From positions 1 through 32,916 of IMG/VR virus record IMGVR_UViG_3300035162_001664: DNA of 32,916 nucleotides, one strand, 5' to 3'. The notes beneath the pieces were generated by a model. That model saw nothing but the letters and a program-made list of their open reading frames with translations, made no database searches and was not told where the DNA came from. Position numbers and translations under genes: made by a program. Every line of letters begins with the position of its first letter. Within the stretch, counting starts at the first letter, position 1. This DNA comes from a virus. Below, piece by piece: positions 6,090-14,172 of this stretch.

Positions 6090-8717
6090 ATGGCAAGACC
6101 AACGGTTGATAATCTCCTTGAGGGCATCAATAAAGTTGAACGTGGAGTTCAGCGTATTGAAGAAGCACAGCAAACATGGAATGATGCAGTACAAACTGTC
6201 AACGAAGTTAAGCAACTAGGCAATAACATTGCCCGTGCAACCAAAGCAATAGTGTCAGATGCAAAGTCGTTGTTAAGCGGTGATTTATTTTCCGGCGGAG
6301 CAACTTCAAGTTCAGCAGATGCTAATTTCTTTCCAAGTGCCCAGGACAATGAGCTAGAACAATTTAGAACTTTTAACTGTATATTTGAAATAAGTTGTTT
6401 GTCTCAAGCACAGTTTAATAATCCACTTGCTGGATATAGATCTACTAAACCGTCTCAGGTTATTTTAAGAAGCGGCGGCGGAGCAAATCCAAAGACTGTT
6501 ACTGATTGGGAAGGTAATGGCAAAGTAGAATACTTCATGGATAACCTTGAACTAAACACTATAATGGCTAACACCTCAGCAACTGGCACAACAAATGCAA
6601 CAGGCATAAAATTTGAAGTTACTGAACCTTTATCTATGGGGCTATTCTTACAGTCTCTTAGAAATGCAGCATTGGCACAGGGCTACGTAAATTATTTAGA
6701 AGCAGTTTATTTGTTAACTATTGAATTTATTGGAAATACTGATAGCGACACTCCTGTTAATTTATCAGGTGCTAAACGATATATTCCTATGCAACTTTAT
6801 GATGCAAAGATGAGAGTAAATGAAGGCGGCACAACATATGCTGTAAGCGCAGTTCCTTACAACCATGTAACAGTTTCTGATCAAGTCAATCAAACTAGAA
6901 CTACAATTAATATTTCCGGACCTGAAGAAGGCGAAGGCTCTGTTTTAGAAATGTTACAAAAAGGCGACAAAAGTCTTACTGCTGTTATGAACAAAATATT
7001 TTCTGACAGAGTCAAAGAACAGAACAATGCAGTTAAAGAAGAAATATTTGTAGTATTTCCTAAAGAAGCTTCGGCAGCAGCATCTACTGGTTCAACAAGT
7101 GCTGCATCATTGACTGATAGTTTTTCTACAGCAACAGCATCAATGAATCAATTATCAGGAGCAGTTTCGCAAGCAGCCGGAGTAGTTGGTACCGCAGTTG
7201 GAGACGTCCGGAGTGCCTTAGGACAATTTGGTGCAAGTTCGTCTGCTATTAATAACTTACAGCAAGATTTAGCCAACGCTTCACAGATTGCTAATAGTGC
7301 AATTGATACAATAAATCAAATACAAAATTTATCATCTCTAGGAAGCTCAGTGCTTGCTAGTGCAATAGGTAAACTATCAGGAGCGATGCCTAGCTTTGCT
7401 TCCTTAGGAGATTTCCAAGAACGTATTTCAATTGGTTCTAACACAGTTTCGGAAACTCAAGCTAGGGGAGACGGATTGCAAATAGGCGGCGTGCAAACTA
7501 GTAGAGAAGGCGAAGCAGAAAGTTTAGTGCAGCCAGCAGACTCTGTAAACGATATAGGCAATTCGTCGATGTTATTTGAGCAAGGTTCTCCTGGAACAAG
7601 TCCTAACCCGCAAGTTAGTGCAGAAGAAGCACTTAACGAAGACACTGGCGAAATTAATAGAACTGCAAACACTATTTCTGCTACCCAACGTCAATTTAGT
7701 TTTCCTGCAAATACAAAAGTAACAAAAATTATTGAAGAAGTAATACTAGCTAGTGAATATGGCCAGACATTGAATAATCGTGTTGATGATCAAGGAATGG
7801 TCGAGTGGTTTACTATTGATCCGCAATTATATATAATCGGCGATGCAAGAGATGTTGCAAGCGGCGGCATGGCAAAAATATATGTCTATAGAGTGTTACC
7901 AATGAAAGTGCATTCTAGTCAATTTGCACCTCCAACTGCTCCAGGCGCAGGTTATTCAAAAATTGCAAATCAAGTATATAAAGTATACAATTACATTTAT
8001 ACAGGAAAAAATAAAAATATATTAGATTTTGATATTGAATTTAATATGGCATTTGTTGATACTGTTAATCAGGGAGTTAACAATGCAGACACTGGCCGTG
8101 GACAAATAACTGAGCCAGACGTTGACAGAGTAGAACAAGCTACTGCTGGAACAGGAAATGCCGATGCAGGAACAACTAGAATTTCTACATCATCAGAATA
8201 TGGATCAGCTAATGCAGTCGGCGGCGTTGAAGTAGAAACAGCACCGATTAGAAATGCAAGACAGTTTCATGATGCTATCTTAAATGGACAAGGAGATATG
8301 GTCCAACTTACTATGACAATATTAGGAGATCCTTATTTCTTGTCAGATACTGGTATGGGCAACTATACTGCCGACCTAGGACCTTATACAACTGTAACAG
8401 CAGACGGCACCATGGATTTTCAACGTACTGAAATTGATATTGCTGTTAACTTTAGAACGCCCTTAGATTACGGATCTGATGGATTTATTGAAATGTTAGA
8501 CGACACTATTCCTGTGTCGCCGTTTAGTGGATTGTATAAAGTTGTTTCAGTTAGGAATACTTTTCAAGGCGGTGAATTTAGACAAGAACTTGAATTAGTA
8601 AGGCGTAGAAACCAAGATGCCGACTTGTCTTCGTCAACAGGAACCGCACAGCTATTAACAGAACCAACAGAACAACCTAACCAGACACTACAAGTTACTG
8701 AAGGAGGACCACCGTAA
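6090..8717 (+). CDS. Baseplate hub-like structural protein (gp27 position)
   Basis: The 875-aa protein lies directly before the gp5-like spike, the place of a hub protein, and its C-terminal third reads like one: a strand-rich region from about 545 (FSFPANTKVTKIIEEVI, then WFTIDPQL), the segment LTMTILGDPYFLS near 740, and a final VVSVRNTFQGGEFRQELELV. The N-terminus (1-70) is helical. An early beta domain spans about 90-280. The middle (about 325-450) is an Ala/Ser/Gln-rich, probably helical low-complexity stretch, unlike classical gp27 (391 aa in T4). A trimeric collar for the spike is inferred from position and the GDPYF-type signature; sequence similarity to T4 gp27 is not visible. Start ATG is one base after the gp53 stop with TAGGAG upstream. 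The stop overlaps the next ATG by one base (TAATG). Confidence 0.6.
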   Translation: MARPTVDNLLEGINKVERGVQRIEEAQQTWNDAVQTVNEVKQLGNNIARATKAIVSDAKSLLSGDLFSGGATSSSADANFFPSAQDNELEQFRTFNCIFEISCLSQAQFNNPLAGYRSTKPSQVILRSGGGANPKTVTDWEGNGKVEYFMDNLELNTIMANTSATGTTNATGIKFEVTEPLSMGLFLQSLRNAALAQGYVNYLEAVYLLTIEFIGNTDSDTPVNLSGAKRYIPMQLYDAKMRVNEGGTTYAVSAVPYNHVTVSDQVNQTRTTINISGPEEGEGSVLEMLQKGDKSLTAVMNKIFSDRVKEQNNAVKEEIFVVFPKEASAAASTGSTSAASLTDSFSTATASMNQLSGAVSQAAGVVGTAVGDVRSALGQFGASSSAINNLQQDLANASQIANSAIDTINQIQNLSSLGSSVLASAIGKLSGAMPSFASLGDFQERISIGSNTVSETQARGDGLQIGGVQTSREGEAESLVQPADSVNDIGNSSMLFEQGSPGTSPNPQVSAEEALNEDTGEINRTANTISATQRQFSFPANTKVTKIIEEVILASEYGQTLNNRVDDQGMVEWFTIDPQLYIIGDARDVASGGMAKIYVYRVLPMKVHSSQFAPPTAPGAGYSKIANQVYKVYNYIYTGKNKNILDFDIEFNMAFVDTVNQGVNNADTGRGQITEPDVDRVEQATAGTGNADAGTTRISTSSEYGSANAVGGVEVETAPIRNARQFHDAILNGQGDMVQLTMTILGDPYFLSDTGMGNYTADLGPYTTVTADGTMDFQRTEIDIAVNFRTPLDYGSDGFIEMLDDTIPVSPFSGLYKVVSVRNTFQGGEFRQELELVRRRNQDADLSSSTGTAQLLTEPTEQPNQTLQVTEGGPP

Positions 8718-10186
8718 TGAGTGGAAACTTAACTAGAACTGCCGGATCAAAAGGTTCGATAGGGCAAGGTCCGTGGAGAGCTAAAGTTATTAAGCATCTT
8801 GATCCTAGCTATATGGGAAAGCTTACTGTAAGTTTAAAGAAAAATACTACAGGCAGCGATAACCCTGGCACAGAAGAAACTACAGTAACAGCAAGTTACT
8901 TGAGTCCTTTTTATGGAGCAACTGGCAAACAGCATCTAACAGAAAATAAAGATTATAACAGTACTCAGCAAAGTTACGGATTCTGGATGATACCGCCTGA
9001 TGCAGGATCGGATGTTTTAGTAATTGCACTTGAAGGAAATGCTAAAGAGTATTTTTGGATAGGCTGTGTACAAGACGACTTTATAAACATGCAAGTACCC
9101 GGAGTTGCTCCCGCAACTGATACTCGTTGGAAAGATGACGAACCAGGTGATATTACAGGATCGAGATTGCCGACAGGTGAAATTAATACATTACTTGAAG
9201 ACAACAAACCTAATGCAGATGCAACAAAAACAAAACGTCCGTTTCATCCACACCAAGCTGCATTTTTAAAAGAACAAGGTTTGCTTGACGATTGGATACG
9301 AGGTACAACTACTTCCAGTGCTAGGAGAGAAGCACCTAGTATGGTATTCGGCGTTAGTTCTCCAGGGCCGTTAGATAAGACAGGTCCAAAAGGTCCGTAC
9401 GGAAGTAAGACAGATAATGTTATGCGCCACCGAGTTAGATTAGGCGGTACTAGCCTAGTAATGGACGACGGAGATGCTAGCTTGGTTAGACAAGCTCCTG
9501 CAGGCGAAGCAGCTCCTGAATATAAGCCAGAAGGCACTACTAATATTCCGGCTAATGAAATGTTTAGAGTGCGTACTAGAACAGGTCATCAAATATTATT
9601 ACATAACAGTGAAGACTTAATTTATATCGGAAATGCCAGAGGCACTAGTTGGATTGAAATGACATCTAATGGTAAAATTGATATCTATGCACAGGACAGT
9701 GTTAGCATCCATACAGACAATGACTTTAACTTTAATGCAGGACGAGATGTTAATATCAATGCAGGCAATAACGTTAATATTAGTTCTGGAAACAATACAA
9801 ATGTAACTGCACCAACTAGTATTAATTTAGATTCTCCAGACACAAATGCAATAAACGTAGATGCAACTGGTAATATAATAGTAGGCGGAAACGTAAATGC
9901 AGGCTCGTTAGATGCAGGTAGTGTTAATGGTACTGCTGCTGGTTCATCTTGGACAGACTTACCAGGGTCAGATGATCAAATACTAGGATCATTTAGTGCC
10001 GGATCAGCAACAGAACCAACAGTAGCTAGTAAGCCTATTAGAGTACCAGCACACGAACCTTGGCCAGGACATGAGAATTTAAATCCTACTGAATTTACTC
10101 CTGATAAGACAGAAGCAGTAGAAAAACCAGAAGAATCAACACCAGCAGCATTTCCTAGTATACCTGATACATTTGGTAGAAATTAA
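8717..10186 (+). CDS. 5: Central spike protein, gp5-like, without visible lysozyme domain
   Basis: This protein should form the needle at the baseplate centre that pierces the cell envelope. In 489 aa it has an OB-fold-like N-terminal domain (about 15-140, with GPWRAKVIKHLDP and SYGFWMIPPDAGSDVLVIAL), a linker region with FHPHQAAFLKEQGLLDDWIR (about 175-195) and FRVRTRTGHQILLHNS (about 284-299), and a C-terminal beta-helix of short repeats (about 310-400; NINAGNNVNISSGNNTN), as in gp5 and VgrG needles. T4 gp5 (575 aa) has a lysozyme between OB fold and helix; no such domain or its catalytic spacing is seen here. A conserved-looking HEPWPGHE lies at 446-453. Strong AAGGAGG at 8701-8707; the start overlaps the previous stop (TAATG). 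Confidence 0.78.
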   Translation: MSGNLTRTAGSKGSIGQGPWRAKVIKHLDPSYMGKLTVSLKKNTTGSDNPGTEETTVTASYLSPFYGATGKQHLTENKDYNSTQQSYGFWMIPPDAGSDVLVIALEGNAKEYFWIGCVQDDFINMQVPGVAPATDTRWKDDEPGDITGSRLPTGEINTLLEDNKPNADATKTKRPFHPHQAAFLKEQGLLDDWIRGTTTSSARREAPSMVFGVSSPGPLDKTGPKGPYGSKTDNVMRHRVRLGGTSLVMDDGDASLVRQAPAGEAAPEYKPEGTTNIPANEMFRVRTRTGHQILLHNSEDLIYIGNARGTSWIEMTSNGKIDIYAQDSVSIHTDNDFNFNAGRDVNINAGNNVNISSGNNTNVTAPTSINLDSPDTNAINVDATGNIIVGGNVNAGSLDAGSVNGTAAGSSWTDLPGSDDQILGSFSAGSATEPTVASKPIRVPAHEPWPGHENLNPTEFTPDKTEAVEKPEESTPAAFPSIPDTFGRN

Positions 10187-10208
10187 GATCTAGGCGTTTG
10201 TAAGAGAG

Positions 10209-10216
10209 TATAAATA
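10209..10216 (+). promoter_or_regulatory. Exact T4-type late promoter octamer TATAAATA
   Basis: This is a perfect match to the T4 late -10 consensus, in the 34-base gap between the spike gene and gp25. With T4 spacing the transcript would start near 10222, at the gp25 ATG itself (10221). It could therefore not give a normal leader for gp25 and may serve gp6 downstream, give a leaderless message, or be chance. Confidence 0.45.
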
Positions 10217-10220
10217 TAGT

Positions 10221-10661
10221 ATGGCAGATCAAAGATTATATAACGACATAGTGGTTAAAAATAACCGAGTGCAATCGTCTCCTGTGAAGAGCAGGGCATA
10301 CAGAGGATTGTCAACAGTTGGCAAGTCTGTAGGCAATACTGTAGCATACGACTTAGAACTTATCAAACAAGATTTAATAAATCACTTGCATATTAGACAA
10401 GGTGAAAAACTTGAAAATCCAGAGTTTGGAACTATTGTTTGGGACTTGCTTTTTGAACCTTTGACAGAAAGTCTTAAAGAAGCTGTTGCAAAAAATATTA
10501 CCGAAATAGTAAACTACGACCCACGAGTACAAGTAGAGCGTATTGTAGTTGACGAGTACGAAGCCGGCATAATTATCGAATGTGAACTTACTTATTTGCC
10601 TTATAATATTACAGAACAATTAGTATTTAAATTTGACGAAGCGAACGGCTTACTAGATTAA
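10221..10661 (+). CDS. 25: Baseplate wedge protein gp25
   Basis: A 146-aa wedge protein with the gp25 / phage W lysozyme-like fold, in which the name reflects fold and not proven enzyme activity. The diagnostic stretch is LIKQDLINHLHIRQGEKLEN, then PEFGTIVWDLLFEPLT (about residues 71-86), followed by a helix and a strand-turn-strand ending in ELTYLPYNITEQLVFKF. T4 gp25 is 132 aa. The only ATG is at 10221, and an in-frame TAG lies at 10191. The best ribosome-binding candidate, AAGAGAG, is rather far (about 12 bases). It sits between the spike and gp6, the usual neighbours of gp25, and with gp6 and gp53 builds the inner wedge. Confidence 0.93.
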   Translation: MADQRLYNDIVVKNNRVQSSPVKSRAYRGLSTVGKSVGNTVAYDLELIKQDLINHLHIRQGEKLENPEFGTIVWDLLFEPLTESLKEAVAKNITEIVNYDPRVQVERIVVDEYEAGIIIECELTYLPYNITEQLVFKFDEANGLLD

Positions 10662-10681
10662 ATACGCACTTTTCTAAAAGT

Positions 10682-10689
10682 AATAAATA
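10682..10689 (+). promoter_or_regulatory. Candidate late promoter before gp6
   Basis: AATAAATA differs from TATAAATA at one base and is followed by C. It lies in the 58-base gap before gp6 and predicts a start near 10695, leaving a leader with AAGGCGG at 10706-10712 before the ATG at 10720. The same nine bases occur at 28090-28098. A small AT-rich palindrome, ACTTTT-CT-AAAAGT (10668-10681), abuts it upstream. Confidence 0.5.
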
Positions 10690-10719
10690 CATTTACATAA
10701 AGTTTAAGGCGGAAAACAC

Positions 10720-13700
10720 ATGTCAAGTACAAACAGACAAAACAGATTATTGGTTGCAGAAGATTGGAAAAGAATCTATCAGAGCTACCAAAATGCAGAT
10801 TTTAAGTCATACGATTTTGATAATCTAAGAAGATCGATGATTAACTATCTTCGCAAAAATTATGCAGAAGATTTTAACGATTATATCGAATCTAGTGAGT
10901 ATCTTGCACTTATTGACCTAATTGCTTTCCTTGGACAGAACTTGTCATTCCGCATTGACTTGAACGCAAGAGAAAACTTTTTAGAACTAGCAGAGCGCAG
11001 AGAAAGTGTATTGCGTATTGCTAGAATGTTGTCTTATAATCCTAAACGCAATCAAGCAGCAAACGGCTTACTGCGTATTAGTACAGTAAAAACTACTGAA
11101 GGTGTGTACGATAATAATGGTACTAATTTAAGTAATGTTACAATAGAATGGAATGATAGTTCTAATCCAGATTGGTATGAGCAATTTACTAAAGTATTAA
11201 ACTCAGCATTAACAAAACGTAACCAAATTGGAACACCAATACAACAAGGAGCAGTAGGCACAGTTGCTACTAGTGTGTACAAGCTTAATTCTAATTCAAA
11301 GACTGTGCCAGTATACGGATTTACTAAAAATATTGATGGTAGAAATTTAAACTTTGAAGTTACAAGTTGTAAAATTGACGACTCTAGTATTATTGAAGAA
11401 GCGCCGCTTCCAGGAAACAATCTAAGTCTATTGTATAGAGACGATGGCGCTGGATCAGGAAGTGCAAATTCAGGCTTCTTCTGCCACTTCCGTCAGGGCA
11501 CTTTACAAAATGCTAATTTTATAGTTGACACTCCTAGTAACAACCAAGTAGTTGCTCTTGACGTAGAAAATATAAACAACGAAGATTTATGGCTATATCA
11601 ACTTGACTCAAACAACAGCGAGCAAAGTATATGGACCAAAGTAGATACTGTAGAAGGCAACAATGTTGTATATAATTCTGTAAGTAAAAATGTAAGAAAT
11701 ATTTATTTCCCTCAGACTAGACTGGGCGACAGAGTAAACCTAGTGTTTAGTGATGGTACATTTGGTAATTTGCCTAAGGGCTCCTTCCGTTCGTATTATC
11801 GTGTTTCTAAAAATGCAGCTTATACAATTTCTCCTCGTAATATAAGAAATGTTTCTATAAATATTCCTTATATTAACTCTGCTGGAAAAGTCGAAACACT
11901 TAGTATTAATTTAGAATTAACAACAACAGTAAATAATGCAGCAGAAACTGAATCAAACGATAACATTAAAGTTAACGCTCCTGCATTATACTATACTCAA
12001 AATAGAATGATTACAGCAGAAGACTACAATATTGCCCCGCTAGCAATTAGTCAAGATATTGTAAAGACAAAAGCAGTTAACAGAGTTGCAAGTGGATTTA
12101 GTAGATATTTTGACTTAATTGATTATACAGGAAAGTATTCAAGTACAAATATCTTTGCTAATGACGGTGTTATATATAGAGAAGAATTTTTAGAAAAAAC
12201 TGAATTTAGTTTTAATAATAAAACTGAAGTTGAAAATGTTATCTACAATACTATTACTCCGATAATTAGAGGCGAAACACTGCGTAACTATTATTATAAG
12301 AATTTTGCACAAATTGATATGATATCTTATAATACACAATTTACTCGAGTAACTTCAGAAACTAATTTATCAACAGGATACTTTGTTAATACCAACGACA
12401 GCAGTCTTTATAAAGTAGGCGTAGCTTATACCGGTGGTAACTTTAAGTTTATTCAGCCCGGCGCAATGTGTAAATTTATTGCTCCTACAGGCTATTACTT
12501 TGTGAAAGACACTAATGAGCTAAAGCTAGGCGATATGAGTGCTCAAGGATCAACTAATTATATCTGGACAAAGGTAGTAAGTGTATTAGGCGATGGCACT
12601 GCTAATGGCACTGGAATCTCTAGCAGCGAAGGTGTTATTAAGTTTAGCGACAATATACCTACTACTGCAATACTAGAAAAAATAATACCAAAATTATCAC
12701 AAGGCTTAATAACAGATATTTCTAATAGAGCAATTGATTTGATATTTGCATATAAGTCTTTTGGACTAAGATATGACCTAAATACAGCTACTTGGAAAAT
12801 CATAACAAGTGATAATTTAAATGTTAATGATGGATTTAACTTGGCAAAATCAGGTGATAATGCAAATCAAAATCTTGACTCTAGTTGGTTAATATTATTT
12901 GAAACCAATGGCGAAAAATACAATGTAACTTATAGAAATTTAAGATATATATTTGAAAGCGAAGCTGAAACAAGATTCTTCTACGATAGTACAGATAAAG
13001 TTTATGATAACAAAACTGGAAAAGTTGTAAAAGACAAGATCAGAGTATTAAACATCAACAATCAAGTAGACGAATTACTTCCGTATACTAAAGACATTGA
13101 TTGGGAGATTATTGCAGAATATAAAGAGCCGACTGGATATATTGATACGAAGAAAATACAAGTAACATTCCTTGATAATGATAGCGATGGGGTAGTAGAT
13201 GATCCTGATCTATTCGACTTGTTAGTTGCTCCTGATGTTAACGTGTTGTCTAAGTATGTAGTTCAAAAGCGTACTACTAACATCGATAATGTAGAAGAAT
13301 GGAAATTTATAGATCTTACTAGTGAAAACATTTTAGTATTAGATAGCGAAGCTAGTGTGCAAAATGTAACATTATATCCTAATGGACAATTATTTTATTT
13401 TACTAGCCTAAATGCATTTAAAACTCTAAACACTGTAAATGCAAAATATACAATTAATAATAACTATAGAGCATTTTTAGGAAGAAAGGGACTAAAGTTC
13501 CATTATATTCACACTGCTGATTATAACCAAAGAATTGATCCAAGTGCAAGTAATATTGTTGATGTTTATATGTTAACTAGAAATTACGATGTTCAATTTA
13601 CTAGATGGTTAAAAGGACTAGATTCAGTAAAGCCACTTCCGCCGAGTACTAATCAAATGTTCTTTGATTACGGAAAGCAATTAAACAATATTAAATCAAT

Positions 13701-14172
13701 TAGTGATGAAATTGTATATCATCCTGTAAATTATAAAGTGTTGTTTGGCGACAAGGCAGAGTCGGCATTACAAGCTACTATTAAAGTAGTTAAAAATAAT
13801 GAAGTTGTTGTAAGCGACAACGATATTAAAACACGCATTGTTATTGCAATTGACGAGTTCTTTGATCTACAAAATTGGGACTTTGGAGATACATTTTATT
13901 GGAGTGAATTAAGTTCGTTTATTACATACAACTTAGCACCTGATATTGTTAGTATAGTAATTGTACCAGATGCTGCAACGAGTGCATTTGGGTCAATTTT
14001 CCAAGTAAACAGCGAAAGCAATGAAATATTTAAGAGTGGTGCAACAGTGAGCGATATTGAAATTATAGACGAAATTACAGAAGCAAAACTTAAAGCAAGC
14101 GGTACGATAACTTATGCATCAAACTCTACAGTTGGCATAAGTTCAGCATCATTTAACGGAGGCAGTCAATAA
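10720..14172 (+). CDS. 6: Baseplate wedge protein gp6, enlarged
   Basis: gp6 forms the continuous inner ring of T4-type baseplates. The N-terminus is clear: RSMINYLRKNYAEDFNDYIE, then IDLIAFLGQNLSFRIDLNAR and ENFLELAERRESVLRIARML, up to residue 110. The C-terminus also matches gp6: YKVLFGDKAE, IDEFFDLQNWDFGDTFYWSE, IVSIVIVPD and EIFKSGATVSDIEI. The protein is 1150 aa against 660 in T4; the additional roughly 450-500 residues lie in the middle (about 530-960). Within this part, DNDSDGVVDDPD (819-830) has the Asp pattern of an EF-hand-like calcium loop. AAGGCGG precedes the ATG by seven bases, and the stop overlaps the giant gene's ATG (TAATG). The wedge role is firm; the function of the extra part is unknown. 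Confidence 0.92.
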   Translation: MSSTNRQNRLLVAEDWKRIYQSYQNADFKSYDFDNLRRSMINYLRKNYAEDFNDYIESSEYLALIDLIAFLGQNLSFRIDLNARENFLELAERRESVLRIARMLSYNPKRNQAANGLLRISTVKTTEGVYDNNGTNLSNVTIEWNDSSNPDWYEQFTKVLNSALTKRNQIGTPIQQGAVGTVATSVYKLNSNSKTVPVYGFTKNIDGRNLNFEVTSCKIDDSSIIEEAPLPGNNLSLLYRDDGAGSGSANSGFFCHFRQGTLQNANFIVDTPSNNQVVALDVENINNEDLWLYQLDSNNSEQSIWTKVDTVEGNNVVYNSVSKNVRNIYFPQTRLGDRVNLVFSDGTFGNLPKGSFRSYYRVSKNAAYTISPRNIRNVSINIPYINSAGKVETLSINLELTTTVNNAAETESNDNIKVNAPALYYTQNRMITAEDYNIAPLAISQDIVKTKAVNRVASGFSRYFDLIDYTGKYSSTNIFANDGVIYREEFLEKTEFSFNNKTEVENVIYNTITPIIRGETLRNYYYKNFAQIDMISYNTQFTRVTSETNLSTGYFVNTNDSSLYKVGVAYTGGNFKFIQPGAMCKFIAPTGYYFVKDTNELKLGDMSAQGSTNYIWTKVVSVLGDGTANGTGISSSEGVIKFSDNIPTTAILEKIIPKLSQGLITDISNRAIDLIFAYKSFGLRYDLNTATWKIITSDNLNVNDGFNLAKSGDNANQNLDSSWLILFETNGEKYNVTYRNLRYIFESEAETRFFYDSTDKVYDNKTGKVVKDKIRVLNINNQVDELLPYTKDIDWEIIAEYKEPTGYIDTKKIQVTFLDNDSDGVVDDPDLFDLLVAPDVNVLSKYVVQKRTTNIDNVEEWKFIDLTSENILVLDSEASVQNVTLYPNGQLFYFTSLNAFKTLNTVNAKYTINNNYRAFLGRKGLKFHYIHTADYNQRIDPSASNIVDVYMLTRNYDVQFTRWLKGLDSVKPLPPSTNQMFFDYGKQLNNIKSISDEIVYHPVNYKVLFGDKAESALQATIKVVKNNEVVVSDNDIKTRIVIAIDEFFDLQNWDFGDTFYWSELSSFITYNLAPDIVSIVIVPDAATSAFGSIFQVNSESNEIFKSGATVSDIEIIDEITEAKLKASGTITYASNSTVGISSASFNGGSQ

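Noticed and set aside
8717-10186. Calling the spike a tail lysozyme
   Set aside because: Marine phage gp5 proteins are often labelled so, but no lysozyme domain or catalytic Glu/Asp/Thr spacing could be seen.
10668-10681. AT-rich palindrome after gp25 as a terminator
   Set aside because: The stem has a single G-C pair with a two-base loop and no following T-run, too weak for a rho-independent terminator.
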